DNA of 42,603 bases from Methanobacteriota archaeon (GTDB taxonomy: Archaea; Thermoplasmatota; Thermoplasmata; UBA10834): positions 818,613 to 861,215 of the forward strand of contig CP070732.1 in assembly GCA_020347565.1 (NCBI GenBank). The letters are read 5' to 3'. The translations under genes were made by a program, and so were the position numbers. Positions 1 to 8,409 of the stretch are shown here, one piece after another. Each line of letters starts with the position of its first letter. Position 1 is the first letter of the stretch. The notes under the pieces are model-generated. The model was not told the DNA's origin. It made no database searches and worked only from the letters and a program-made list of their open reading frames with translations.

Positions 1-546
1 CACATCGCGATCGGATGTTACAGGGGAAGCGAAGCGGACGTCCTGGACCGATACTACAAGGCAGCGCTCAGTCGCGATGCGTCCGTCGTAGTCAGGTTGA
101 CTTCCGACTGCCCGTTGACAGACGCCGAAGTGATAGACAGTGTCGTGAACGCCCTGACCTCCAGCGGCTCAGACTACTCCAGCAATACACTGGAACGCAC
201 TTACCCAAGAGGGCTGGATGTCGAGGCGATGACGATGGAGACTCTGGAATCAGCTTGGAAAGGAGCTGACCTGCGATTCCAGAGAGAACACGTCACGCCA
301 TACATCTACAGCAATCCCGACTTGTACAGGCTTGTAACGATCAAGGACGAGACCGACCGGGGCCACCTGAGGTGGACGGTCGACACGGAAAAGGACCTCG
401 AATTCGTGCGGGCTGTCTACACGCGCCTGGGCGGCACGGACCACTTCGGGTGGCATGACGTGCTAGAGCTCGTCGAGGCACATCCGGAGATTGCGCGCAT
501 CAACGCGCACGTCCAACAGAAGCAGATGGAGACTGGTCCGAGTTGA
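1..546 (+). CDS. SpsF/PseF-type cytidylyltransferase, C-terminal part (5' truncated)
   Basis: The reading frame is open from the first base, so the gene begins outside the window and about 181 residues remain. It matches the later half of the CMP-sugar transferase family (SpsF, related to KdsB and NeuA): a segment reading YRGSEADVLDRYY, then VVVRLTSDCPL, where the TxDCP stretch belongs to the nucleotide and metal site, then REHVTPYIY and a C-terminal RWTVDTEKDL motif. The family activates nonulosonic or related sugars with CTP in the cytoplasm. A PseI/NeuB synthase 330 bases downstream on the same strand supports a role in CMP-nonulosonate synthesis. The ATG at 97 is internal and not the start. 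The stop overlaps a possible TTG start of the next small ORF. The exact sugar cannot be read from the sequence. Confidence 0.85.
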   Translation, partial: HIAIGCYRGSEADVLDRYYKAALSRDASVVVRLTSDCPLTDAEVIDSVVNALTSSGSDYSSNTLERTYPRGLDVEAMTMETLESAWKGADLRFQREHVTPYIYSNPDLYRLVTIKDETDRGHLRWTVDTEKDLEFVRAVYTRLGGTDHFGWHDVLELVEAHPEIARINAHVQQKQMETGPS

Positions 547-863
547 GTGGGAGTAAGCTCGTTATCAGGACAAACGGATGTCCCGGAATGGGATTAGCCC
601 GTTTCGTACGACGCTCGATTCCAGCACGGGCCTGGAAAGGTCTCAAAGGGTCGGGTCGGATGGAAAGCCTCTTCGACGATGAACGCGCATCAGCCGTCCG
701 GGACTTGGAGAGGATGGACGCAGACGGCCTCGACAGCGAAGACAAGGCTAAGTATCTCGTAGACCTGATAAGGGCAGGAACGTATTCGCCCATGAGGGAG
801 AACATCAAACCAGCTCGGAGCGCAAGGCCTTCGCTCGGTCCTGAGCTGGAGTATAGCAGGTAA
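543..863 (+). CDS. Small ORF with a PseG-like N-terminus, possible gene remnant
   Basis: This 106-residue ORF starts with TTG overlapping the stop of the upstream cytidylyltransferase and ends 16 bases before the PseI/NeuB gene. Its first 25 residues (KLVIRTNGCPGMG, then RFVRRS) resemble the start of PseG, the UDP-sugar hydrolase usually found between PseF and PseI, whose N-terminus reads roughly RxDxxxxxGxGHxxR. The histidine of that motif is replaced by Leu here. The remaining ~70 residues are charged and helical and do not resemble PseG. A full PseG is roughly 300 or more residues, so this could be a deletion remnant, a fusion of fragments, or an unrelated small protein starting at the ATG at 660. 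Operon position suggests it is co-transcribed. Function is not assigned. Confidence 0.45.
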   Translation: MSGSKLVIRTNGCPGMGLARFVRRSIPARAWKGLKGSGRMESLFDDERASAVRDLERMDADGLDSEDKAKYLVDLIRAGTYSPMRENIKPARSARPSLGPELEYSR

Positions 864-879
864 CGAGTGGTGAAGACTG

Positions 880-1929
880 ATGGATTCTATCATGATCGGC
901 GATCGCAGCGTCGGGCCGCATTCTCCGGCATACATCGTGGCTGAGATGTCGGCCAACCATAACAACGACTTCGAGCAGGCGGAGGAGCTCATCCGCTTGG
1001 CAAAGGAGTGCGGGGCGGACGCGGTCAAGCTCCAGACCTACAAACCGAGCACACTGACCATCAAATCGACGAAAGGACCTTTCATCATATCAGGAGGGAC
1101 CAAGTGGGATGGCAGGACCCTGTTCGACCTGTATGAGGAGGGTTGCATGCCATGGGAATGGCAGCCCAGGCTGAAGAAGACGGCCGACGATATCGGCATC
1201 GACCTGTTCTCCACGGCCTACGACAAATCGTCTGTCGAGTTCCTCGATAGGATGGGGGTGGACGTGCACAAGGTCGCCTCGTTCGAGATCGTCGACCTGC
1301 AGCTCATCGAGAAGATGGCGGAGACGGGGAAGCCACTCCTGATATCGACAGGGATGGCCTCCAAGAAGGAGATCTCGGAAGCGGTCTCCTGTGCAGGCAA
1401 AGCAGGAGCCGAGGAGATCGCCCTCCTGAAGTGCACGAGCGCCTACCCTTCGCCCGTCGAGGAGACCAACCTGAGGACGATACCGGACATGAGGAGGAGC
1501 TTCGGACTGCCAGTCGGACTGTCGGACCACACGATGGGAATCCACGTGCCGTCAGCCGCGGTGGCGCTCGGCGCGTGCATAGTGGAAAAGCACATGACGA
1601 CCTCGAGGAAGCTGAAGGGCCCGGACAGCCACTTCTCCCTAGAGCCGAAAGAATTCAAGAGGATGGTCGAAGGGGTGAGGACCGCCGAGGCCTCACTCGG
1701 GAAGGTGTCCTATGGACCCACGGAAGCCGAGAAAAACAGCCTCGCGTTCCGACGCTCTCTGTTCGTCGTGAGAAACGTCAAGGCGGGGGAGCGCTTCACG
1801 GAGACCAACGTGAGATCGATCCGCCCTGGGACGGGACTCGCTCCAGGGCATCTGAGTGATGTCCTCAGAAGGAAGGCTTCGAGGGATATCGAGAGGGGCA
1901 CGCCCCTCGATTGGTCGATGGTCGACTGA
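880..1929 (+). CDS. Pseudaminic acid/N-acetylneuraminate synthase (PseI/NeuB family)
   Basis: The 349-residue protein has the usual length and domain order. Residues ~15-285 form the NeuB TIM barrel, with AEMSANHNND near the start, DAVKLQTYKP, KVASFEIVD, LLKCTSAYPSP, GLSDHTMG and EKHMTTSR. A C-terminal SAF (antifreeze-like) domain from about 290 contains FVVRNVKAGE and ASRDIERGTPL. The family condenses phosphoenolpyruvate with a 6-carbon N-acetylated sugar to make a nine-carbon nonulosonic acid in the cytoplasm. Details such as TLFDLYEEGCMPWEW fit the PseI branch better than classical NeuB. It follows the cytidylyltransferase and the PseG-like ORF in what looks like one operon. The ATG at 880 is chosen because the conserved region begins about ten residues later. 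Confidence 0.92.
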   Translation: MDSIMIGDRSVGPHSPAYIVAEMSANHNNDFEQAEELIRLAKECGADAVKLQTYKPSTLTIKSTKGPFIISGGTKWDGRTLFDLYEEGCMPWEWQPRLKKTADDIGIDLFSTAYDKSSVEFLDRMGVDVHKVASFEIVDLQLIEKMAETGKPLLISTGMASKKEISEAVSCAGKAGAEEIALLKCTSAYPSPVEETNLRTIPDMRRSFGLPVGLSDHTMGIHVPSAAVALGACIVEKHMTTSRKLKGPDSHFSLEPKEFKRMVEGVRTAEASLGKVSYGPTEAEKNSLAFRRSLFVVRNVKAGERFTETNVRSIRPGTGLAPGHLSDVLRRKASRDIERGTPLDWSMVD

Positions 1930-2004
1930 CACACCGCATCGGCCGATGACCTCGCAACTCTTAAGGGCGCGACCCTCATAACGGATGGGCAGGACGGATT
2001 CTGA

Positions 2005-3060
2005 ATGGCTGTGAAGTCCACTGTGAAGGGAGTGGCAGCGTCGATACTTCGGCGTCTTGGCTACGACGTCGTACCGCGCAGGAACGTCGTCTGCGAGTCT
2101 ATCTCAGAACTCGAGGAGGAGGATGCCTTCGTGGATTCGCTCGGCAACAGGTTCGTGCGGTTGAGAGGGTATAGAGACCTGGTCAAGCCTGGCTGGCGAA
2201 GCATGTTCGAGCAAGAGCCGGAAGTGACGGATACAAGGTTGCGAGTAGACGGCGCGGTGAGGCAGGTGCGGGAGATGACGGATTTTCTGGGCAAGTTCGG
2301 CTTCGGGCTGGAGGGCAAGGACGTCCTCGAGATAGGATGTCATGACGGGCGCAACGCCTTTGCGCTCGCCGATGCCGGCGCTCGCCACGTAGATGCAATC
2401 GACATACCCGCATACGGAGTCCTGCAGGGTAAGGAGGGTGAGCCGGATGCACTGTCCCTCGACAGACAGTCCCAACGTCTATCGGAGATGAGGGCGATCG
2501 CGGCGGAATCGTTCAAGAACAAGGATCCCGAGGAGAAGGTCGCATTCTACGATTTGGACGTCACGGAGATGGAGAAGGACAGCGCCTACGACCTTATTGT
2601 AAGCTGGGAAACACTCGAGCACATCGCCGACCCGGCATGGGCAATGGCCAGGATGTACAGGGCTCTTCGGCCTGGAGGACTGAGCTTCCATGAATACAAC
2701 CCGTTCTACAGTCTCGAAGGAGGACACAGCCTCTGCACGCTCGACTTCCCGTACGGGCACGCAAGGCTCTCTGAGGCCGACTTCGAGCGATACGTCAGAA
2801 GGTATCGCGAGCGTGAACTAGGCGTATCCATGAACTTCTACCGCCGTTGTCTTAATAGGATGACCATCCGCGACCTGAACGATTTCTGCTTCGACGCGGG
2901 GTTCGAGATACTTGCGCTGTGTCCATGGAATGACGACGAGTGCCTGCGTCTCATCGACCGCGACGTCTTGAACCAGTGCAGGAAGCTCAAGCCGAACTTG
3001 ATGATAAACGACCTGCTGTCGGGCAGAGTATGGGTGCTCATGCGAAAGCCTGTCGGCTGA
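2005..3060 (+). CDS. Class I SAM-dependent methyltransferase
   Basis: The 351-residue protein has a Rossmann methyltransferase core: motif I DVLEIGCHDGRNAFALA at ~106-122, an acidic residue in DAIDIPAYG, and YDLIVSWETLEHIADP for motif IV, followed by RALRPGGLSFHEYNPF. The N-terminal ~90 residues and the C-terminal third are not specific to a known subfamily. The substrate is unknown; its place after a nonulosonic acid locus suggests a sugar, glycan or lipid carrier. A TATA-like CTTAAG lies near 1960, about 43 bases before the ATG, with a GGACGGA purine stretch as a possible ribosome binding site, so it may have its own promoter. It ends 22 bases before the end of the convergent glycosyltransferase gene. 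Confidence 0.8.
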   Translation: MAVKSTVKGVAASILRRLGYDVVPRRNVVCESISELEEEDAFVDSLGNRFVRLRGYRDLVKPGWRSMFEQEPEVTDTRLRVDGAVRQVREMTDFLGKFGFGLEGKDVLEIGCHDGRNAFALADAGARHVDAIDIPAYGVLQGKEGEPDALSLDRQSQRLSEMRAIAAESFKNKDPEEKVAFYDLDVTEMEKDSAYDLIVSWETLEHIADPAWAMARMYRALRPGGLSFHEYNPFYSLEGGHSLCTLDFPYGHARLSEADFERYVRRYRERELGVSMNFYRRCLNRMTIRDLNDFCFDAGFEILALCPWNDDECLRLIDRDVLNQCRKLKPNLMINDLLSGRVWVLMRKPVG

Positions 3061-3081
3061 CGCCGCGATTCATCTCCGGGT

Positions 3082-3951
3082 TCAGATAACCCCCAATAAC
3101 CGATTCTTCAGCTGAGACGAGAAATATTCCTGGACTTCCCTGTCGTTTACGCGCTCATGTTTTGCCGACATGCCTTCGACGTATCCGAACAGGAATGCGA
3201 ACGAGTTCATAAGTCCCCAGTGAGGGATCCTCGCCGCCGCAAGCGCCATCGCCGTCATCAGTCCCGTGCCGAGACAGTAGTGACACTTCCCGGTCAGCTT
3301 CATCCCGTTGTAATCCTTCCTGTAGTCCGTCGCGCGCTTATGGACGCCCCTTGGCCGGGGATCGATGACGACCTCGTAGCCACGGTTCTGGGCCTTGATC
3401 TCCAGCACCGTATCCGGCGACGGTGTTATCGGAAACCCTCCAACCTCCTGCAGGAACCGTCTATCGTACAGTCGGGCGCAGCCTCGTGGGAGCGCGGCGC
3501 CTTTCAGGTGCGGATCCTGCTCCGACACTATCAGGCCCGTGGCTATCGCAGCCCCGCGGTTGGCCGACATCGCCTCCGCGAGGCGCTCGAAGTACTGCGG
3601 CTCGAGGACGGTGTCGGCATCCAGTACGCCAATCCGTGTGAATTGAACTCCCTTCTTCGAGGCATATTCCGAACCCTTTCGAACGCCGTGGTCGACGGCC
3701 TCGCCGTACCTCAGCCAGACATCCAGGCTCGACGCCTTCTTACTGACGAGAGCGACCCAGTCATGATCTCTTGCGACCCGCTCCATCTTGTCATACGAGT
3801 CGTCGCTGCTGCTGTCGTCGACGACGACCCACAGCGATGGTCGAATAGTCTGCGAGAGCACAGTATCGACCAATCCGTCAATCATTTCGCTCTCGTTCTT
3901 CATCGGCGTGGCAAGTATGTAGGGCTCCTCGGCTGAAGCTTCAGAGGACAC
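3082..3951 (-). CDS. Family 2 glycosyltransferase
   Basis: This is a GT-A fold family 2 glycosyltransferase. The start of the domain reads YILATPMKNE, followed by QTIRPSLWVVVDDSSSD, then the DxD-type metal site in IGVLDADTVLEP, and a conserved ARLYDRRFLQEVGGFP segment in the acceptor region. The C-terminus holds one weakly hydrophobic stretch and no clear transmembrane helix. It probably transfers a nucleotide-activated sugar during surface glycan assembly. An ATG at 3984 gives 11 more residues, but a TATA-like element (GATTTAAG on the plus strand, 3974-3981) lies inside that extension, and the GTG at 3951 is 26 bases from its centre. I therefore prefer a leaderless GTG start. The donor sugar and linkage are unknown. 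Confidence 0.85.
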   Translation of the reverse strand: MSSEASAEEPYILATPMKNESEMIDGLVDTVLSQTIRPSLWVVVDDSSSDDSYDKMERVARDHDWVALVSKKASSLDVWLRYGEAVDHGVRKGSEYASKKGVQFTRIGVLDADTVLEPQYFERLAEAMSANRGAAIATGLIVSEQDPHLKGAALPRGCARLYDRRFLQEVGGFPITPSPDTVLEIKAQNRGYEVVIDPRPRGVHKRATDYRKDYNGMKLTGKCHYCLGTGLMTAMALAAARIPHWGLMNSFAFLFGYVEGMSAKHERVNDREVQEYFSSQLKNRLLGVI

Positions 3952-3973
3952 GGAGGAATCACGATGATACGTC

Positions 3974-3981
3974 GATTTAAG
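3974..3981 (-). promoter_or_regulatory. TATA-like box for the GT2 gene
   Basis: The minus strand reads CTTAAATC here, centred about 26 bases upstream of the GTG at 3951. That is the distance expected for an archaeal leaderless transcript. It overlaps the alternative ATG start at 3984. Confidence 0.45.
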
Positions 3982-4033
3982 CATTGTGCAGCGCGAGGCG
4001 GGAAGTCTTGTGCCTGGGCCGTTCCGCTAATAA

Positions 4034-5110
4034 TCAGAGATACAGCGTGGTGTTCTCCCCGATAATCAGCCTCTCACCCTTCGGAATGAGGCCGTTGGAG
4101 CTGACTATGCGGGAGTGACGACCTATCATGCTCCTGACGATCTTCCTTTCGATGTTGATGACCGTGTCCTCCATCACTATCGAGTCCTCGATTTCCGTCG
4201 AGGAAAGCTGACATCGGTCGCCTATGGCGGTGTACGGGCCCACGTATGCATTCGGCCCGATGTTGCAGCTCTCCCCGATTATCACTGGCCCTCTAACGAC
4301 CGACCGGCCGGTCACCTTCGAGCCCTTGCCTATCTTCACTCTCCCCACCACCGCAGCGCCCTTCTCCACGGTGCCTTCGTTCGAGGAGTCGATGTCGTCG
4401 AGTATGAGGTGATTCGCCTCGAGGATGTCCTCGGGCTTGCCGGTGTCCTTCCACCAACCCTCCACTTGGTGCGGGACGACACGATATCCAGCCTCTATCA
4501 GCAGCGTGATCGCATCGGTGATCTCATACTCGTCCCTCCACGAAGGTTTCAGGCGAGGATAGACCTCGAAGAACCTTCTGTTCAACGCGTATACGCCTAT
4601 CACCGCAAGGTTGGACTTCGGCTCGCGTGGTTTCTCCACGCATCTGAGCACGGTCTTGCCGTCGGGGGAGAGCTCGGCGATCCCGTATCTCTGGGGTTCT
4701 CTGACGGGAAACAGGGAGATGACGCAGTCGGCAGACTCGTCCTTCATCATCTTGGGTATTGCCTCAATGCCTGCCTTGAGGAGGTTGTCTCCCAGATAGA
4801 CTATGAAATCATCGCCCTCCATGAAATCCTCGGAGCAGTTGATGGCGTGCGCGATGCCCTCCGGCTCGCCCTGGACGATATAATTCAGCTCCACACCGAA
4901 CTCGGAGCCATCACCGAGATATTCCTGGACCTTCTCAGGCATCACATTCCCCAAGACGATCCCAATCTCCGTGATCCCAGCGTCTCGAAGGTCCTCGATG
5001 CAGTAGAGTATGTTCGGTTTGTTGGCTATCGGTATCAATTGTTTAGGTCCTGTGTGAGTGAGCGGCCTGAGCCTTGTGCCGAAACCTCCCGAGAGTACGA
5101 GCCCCTTCAA
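4034..5110 (-). CDS. rmlA: Glucose-1-phosphate thymidylyltransferase, long form
   Basis: This 358-residue enzyme makes dTDP-glucose from dTTP and glucose-1-phosphate, the first step to dTDP-L-rhamnose. The N-terminal nucleotidyltransferase domain (~1-240) has the signature LSGGFGTRLRPLT, the PKQLIPIANKP substrate loop, VYLGDNLL for metal binding, and ITDAI plus EGWWKDTGKPED. Residues ~245-358 form hexapeptide (left-handed beta-helix) repeats such as IGESCNIGPNAYVG, as in archaeal and actinobacterial long-form relatives; short bacterial RmlA ends near 290. It starts with TTG at 5110; GAGGAG and GGGAGG stretches lie just upstream. Together with rmlD, rmlC and rmlB nearby the full pathway is present. 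The stop lies 82 bases from the GT2 preferred start, on the same strand. Confidence 0.92.
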   Translation of the reverse strand: MKGLVLSGGFGTRLRPLTHTGPKQLIPIANKPNILYCIEDLRDAGITEIGIVLGNVMPEKVQEYLGDGSEFGVELNYIVQGEPEGIAHAINCSEDFMEGDDFIVYLGDNLLKAGIEAIPKMMKDESADCVISLFPVREPQRYGIAELSPDGKTVLRCVEKPREPKSNLAVIGVYALNRRFFEVYPRLKPSWRDEYEITDAITLLIEAGYRVVPHQVEGWWKDTGKPEDILEANHLILDDIDSSNEGTVEKGAAVVGRVKIGKGSKVTGRSVVRGPVIIGESCNIGPNAYVGPYTAIGDRCQLSSTEIEDSIVMEDTVINIERKIVRSMIGRHSRIVSSNGLIPKGERLIIGENTTLYL

Positions 5111-5229
5111 CCTCCCAGCTCCTCTGATACTTCCGTGACGAGACCTTCCAGAATGAAATCTTGCGCATATTTAACAGCTTCTGAAACGTGCCAAGGTGAA
5201 CGGCCTCTCAGAGTGGACGGATGTCGTCG

Positions 5230-6123
5230 CTATTCGTCCTCGAGCTCTCTCATCCTAGCCAGCCCCGCATCGAGCGATATGAGCTTGCGGCCAAGCAACT
5301 TCTCCGCTTTCGAGGAATCCAGGCACGAGTAGGCCGGACGTCGCGCTGGCAGGCGGACGGCCTCTGACCGGACGGGAACGATGAGGTTCTTGTCGAGGCC
5401 GAACGCGTCGGCAATCATCATACCTGAGTCCACCCTGTTGATGCAGTCCGGTCCGCAGACGTGGAACAGGCCTGATGCGCCTTGCTGGAGGATGCCCACA
5501 AGGGCATCGGCAAGGTCGTCCGCGAACGTCGGAGATATGTGCTGGTCGTCGAACAGTGTGACCTTTTCATTCGATCGCAGCTTCTTCAGAACCCAGGTGA
5601 CGAAGTTGTCCTTGCCCTCGATCGGATTCCACCCGTAGAGCACGGCCGTCCTCACGACTGCTGCATCTGGCATCGTGGACAGGACCGCCTTCTCGCCCGT
5701 CAATTTGCTCGAACCATATACGGATATCGGCCGCGGGACATCCGTCTCCTTGTACTTCCGGCTCTTGGTGCCGTCGAAGACGTAGTCCGTCGATACGTGC
5801 ACTAGGCGGGCGCCATGCTCCCTGCACGCTCTTGCGACGATCATCGGGCCGGAGGCGTTCACCCTGTTTGCGACCAAGGGCTCCCTCTCGCACGCGTCAA
5901 CGTTAGTCATCGCCGCCGTGAGTATGACGGCATTGGGATCCACCTTGAAGAAGAGGCGCTCGACGTCATCCTTCGACCCGAGATCCAAGGCCTCGAGGCG
6001 CCAGAGGTCCTCTCCGTCGACTTGCGGGTTGTAGGTCCCAGATACGGCGAACTTCTCGCTCGCGATCCTGACGATCTTGCTCCCGAGAAGGCCAGACGCA
6101 CCTATTACGAGTAGCTTCTTCAG
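5230..6123 (-). CDS. rmlD: dTDP-4-dehydrorhamnose reductase
   Basis: The protein is an extended short-chain dehydrogenase of the RmlD family that reduces dTDP-4-dehydro-L-rhamnose with NAD(P)H, the last step of dTDP-rhamnose synthesis. Visible motifs are LLVIGASGLLGSKIV at the N-terminus, NAVILTAAMTNVDACE, HVSTDYVFDG and YGSSKLTGEKAV with the catalytic Tyr and Lys. About 297 residues is normal length. The start is uncertain. The only canonical upstream codon is a GTG at 6162, but the shared TATA region (about 6164-6176) would place the transcript start near 6142-6149, after that GTG. A perfect GGAGGT (6135 to 6130) sits 6 bases before a CTG at 6123, which begins exactly where the family usually begins, so a CTG (or ATT at 6129) start is proposed. 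Confidence 0.88.
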   Translation of the reverse strand: MKKLLVIGASGLLGSKIVRIASEKFAVSGTYNPQVDGEDLWRLEALDLGSKDDVERLFFKVDPNAVILTAAMTNVDACEREPLVANRVNASGPMIVARACREHGARLVHVSTDYVFDGTKSRKYKETDVPRPISVYGSSKLTGEKAVLSTMPDAAVVRTAVLYGWNPIEGKDNFVTWVLKKLRSNEKVTLFDDQHISPTFADDLADALVGILQQGASGLFHVCGPDCINRVDSGMMIADAFGLDKNLIVPVRSEAVRLPARRPAYSCLDSSKAEKLLGRKLISLDAGLARMRELEDE

Positions 6124-6159
6124 CCAAATACCTCCGCAGTTCCCTTTGACCGGCTGAGG

Positions 6160-6180
6160 CACACCTTAATAGGTTATTAG
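6160..6180. promoter_or_regulatory. Shared divergent promoter of rmlD and rmlC
   Basis: Only 72 bases separate the proposed rmlD and rmlC starts. The A/T-rich block includes CCTTAATAGG (6164-6173) followed by TTATTAG. It can act as a TATA box in both directions. On the plus strand its centre is about 27 bases before the rmlC ATG at 6196, predicting a leaderless transcript. On the minus strand it predicts a start near 6142-6149. A divergent shared element would tie expression of the two halves of the rhamnose pathway together. Confidence 0.5.
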
Positions 6181-6195
6181 GCTTTTCGAGTTGTC

Positions 6196-6666
6196 ATGGG
6201 TGCGATCGCAGGTGAAATCCATGACGTGGGCATCAGGCCCCTGAAGAGGATAGTGGATGATAGGGGATGGCTCATGGAGATATTCCGGAGCGACTGGCCC
6301 GAGTACGAGAAGTTCGGGCAGACTTATGTGACGACATGCAAGCCAGGGGTAATAAAGGCCTGGCACTACCACAAGCTGCAATGGGACCATTTCGTGCCCA
6401 TCCGCGGGAGCGCGCTGGTCGGCCTCTACGACTCGAGGGACGACTCGCCGACCAAGGGAGTGCTGCAGGTGGTCGAGATCTGGAAGGACTCGCCTAAGCT
6501 TGTGAAGATACCCCCTCTCGTGTACCACGGATTCACTCCTTTGGAGGATGAGGAGATATGGGTCGTCAATACGCCGACGCAACTCTACAACTACGACGAT
6601 CCTGACGAGCACAGGCTTGAATGGAACGACCCGGACATCGGATTCAACTGGCGCAGGGACGAGTGA
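6196..6666 (+). CDS. rmlC: dTDP-4-dehydrorhamnose 3,5-epimerase-like protein (RmlC family)
   Basis: This 156-residue cupin fits the RmlC family: IVDDRGWLMEIFRSDW, TTCKPGVIKAWHYHKLQWDHF with the active-site His, ALVGLYDSRDDSPT, and IPPLVYHGFTPLEDEEIWVVNTPT. It is somewhat shorter than the ~180 residues of typical bacterial RmlC. The family epimerises C3 and C5 of dTDP-4-dehydro-6-deoxyglucose in the cytoplasm. The divergent neighbour rmlD and the following rmlB (6-base gap) support this role, although 3-epimerase-only or isomerase variants of the same fold cannot be excluded. The ATG lies about 27 bases after the TATA-like block, so a leaderless start is likely. Confidence 0.85.
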   Translation: MGAIAGEIHDVGIRPLKRIVDDRGWLMEIFRSDWPEYEKFGQTYVTTCKPGVIKAWHYHKLQWDHFVPIRGSALVGLYDSRDDSPTKGVLQVVEIWKDSPKLVKIPPLVYHGFTPLEDEEIWVVNTPTQLYNYDDPDEHRLEWNDPDIGFNWRRDE

Positions 6667-6672
6667 GCGGAG

Positions 6673-7620
6673 ATGAAGATTCTCGTAACGGGCGGTGCCG
6701 GCTTCATAGGATGCAACTTCGTACGCCACGTGCTGCGGCAGAGACCCGAGGACGAGGTGGTGGTCCTCGACAAGCTGACCTACGCCGGTAGACTGGAGAA
6801 CCTCGAGGAAGTGATGGCTGGGATTACGTTCGTGAAGGGAGACATCTGCGACGGGGCGGTCGTGAAGGACGTAATGGACGGCTGCAGTTCCGTCGTGAAC
6901 TTCGCTGCTGAGAGCCACGTCGACAGGAGCATAACATCGCCGGAGGACTTCGTCAGGACAGACGTGCTCGGCGTGTTCACGCTGCTCGAGGAGGCACGCA
7001 GGCGAGACATCGACAAGTTCGTCCAGATATCGACCGACGAGGTCTACGGCTCCACCGCCTCGGGCTCGTTCTCGGAGGCAGACATCCTGGACCCGTCCTC
7101 GCCGTATTCGGCGAGCAAGGCGGGCGGGGAACTCCTTGCAAGGTCGTATGTGAAGACCTACGGCCTCGACGTGGTCGTCACGCGATCCTCCAACAATTAC
7201 GGCCCGTTCCAGTACCCCGAAAAGTTGATCCCCGTGCTGGTCATCAAGGCGCTCGGAGGCCAGCCGCTACCGATATACGGAAGGGGCACGAATGTCCGCG
7301 ACTGGCTGCATGTGGAAGACAACTGCAGGGCCATCGACCTCGTGCTCGAGAAGGGCGCGCCAGGCGACATAGTCAATATTGGCTCCGGCAACGAGGTGTC
7401 GAACATCGAAGTCGCTCGGAGGATCCTCCAACACATGGGCAAGCCGGAGAGCTTCATATCATACGTGGACGACCGGCCGGGCCACGACTTCCGATATTCG
7501 CTCCATTGGGAGCGTATCAGGGAGATGGGATGGGAGCCTTCCATCGATTTCGACAAGGGGCTCAAGGCAACCGTTGACTGGTACGTGGAGAACGAGGGCT
7601 GGTGGAAGCCGATCGTCTGA
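6673..7620 (+). CDS. rmlB: dTDP-glucose 4,6-dehydratase
   Basis: The 315-residue extended SDR enzyme converts dTDP-glucose to dTDP-4-dehydro-6-deoxyglucose with tightly bound NAD. Motifs are TGGAGFIGCNF at ~6-16, NFAAESHVDRS at ~76-86, the RmlB signature ISTDEVYG at ~119-126 carrying the Asp-Glu acid/base pair, and YSASKAG with Tyr145 and Lys149. The substrate region reads TRSSNNYGPFQYPEKLIP and GRGTNVRDWLHVEDNC, both typical of RmlB. It starts 6 bases after rmlC, so the two form an operon. Its partners rmlA and rmlD are transcribed divergently next door. Confidence 0.93.
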   Translation: MKILVTGGAGFIGCNFVRHVLRQRPEDEVVVLDKLTYAGRLENLEEVMAGITFVKGDICDGAVVKDVMDGCSSVVNFAAESHVDRSITSPEDFVRTDVLGVFTLLEEARRRDIDKFVQISTDEVYGSTASGSFSEADILDPSSPYSASKAGGELLARSYVKTYGLDVVVTRSSNNYGPFQYPEKLIPVLVIKALGGQPLPIYGRGTNVRDWLHVEDNCRAIDLVLEKGAPGDIVNIGSGNEVSNIEVARRILQHMGKPESFISYVDDRPGHDFRYSLHWERIREMGWEPSIDFDKGLKATVDWYVENEGWWKPIV

Positions 7621-7658
7621 GAGCCCGCGACCGGAACAGCACGTATCCGTGCGCGACC

Positions 7659-8207
7659 TCATTCCTTCCTCGAATCCAAGAGCCAACTCTTCGAAACGCC
7701 GATGTATTCCAGCACCGTGTCGACCTCGGCGTCAGTTACCTTGTCATCCTTCAAGGAGCGACGTATCCACTTGCGCAGATCTTCCGCGGAGTTCCTGAGA
7801 GCTGGGTCGTCCTTCCCAAGCCGTTCGAGCAAGGGCATCCAAAGCGCGCCGAGTATGAAGACCTCCTTCGGCGTGAGCTTCTCCTTGGTGAAGGGGTTCT
7901 TCTCGGCAAGCACGGTCATCTGCTCCCTCCACATCTTCAGACGCAGGTCCCATATGATGGCGAACGCCCATATCGCCCCGCCGATGAGAATCAGCACGAA
8001 CAGGACGCCCAACGCACGGTATGGGATGAGCGGCTCACCGCCCACCCGAAGGCCGTCGGTGTAGTCGTACACGAGAAGCGCGTCCGTTATCGCCATCATC
8101 GTCAGCACGAGTATCTGGGCCACCTGCTGAATCCGCCACATCTGAAGCATGAACCATTTCTTGATACTGCCGCTCAAATCTGCCCACTCCGTTCGAGCCC
8201 AAAGCAA
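7659..8207 (-). CDS. Small membrane protein of unknown function
   Basis: I do not recognise a family. The 182-residue protein has a hydrophobic segment at ~30-47 and a stronger one at ~65-85 (VLFVLILIGGAIWAFAII), then a charged cytoplasmic-type region with several short helices to the end. The gene converges on rmlB with 38 bases between. The start is uncertain: TTG at 8207 is used, and another TTG in frame lies at 8177; a CAAATAG element near 8221 could be its TATA box. Nothing ties it to the glycan genes beyond position. Confidence 0.6.
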   Translation of the reverse strand: MLWARTEWADLSGSIKKWFMLQMWRIQQVAQILVLTMMAITDALLVYDYTDGLRVGGEPLIPYRALGVLFVLILIGGAIWAFAIIWDLRLKMWREQMTVLAEKNPFTKEKLTPKEVFILGALWMPLLERLGKDDPALRNSAEDLRKWIRRSLKDDKVTDAEVDTVLEYIGVSKSWLLDSRKE

Positions 8208-8409
8208 GACTTTCGCACTATTTGAGAATTGCTGGCGTTTCCCGGAGACGGCTGGCCGTCCAGCGGTCGAGAGGCCTAGTCACAGTTATTACCCGCCACT
8301 CGTATCCACAGACGCGAGATGCGGACTTGGACGAGATGGACGGCTCCGAGATCGCACGACAGCGCCACGGCTCAGAGGAGTCTGTACAACCTTTGAAGAG
8401 TGCTGTGAC

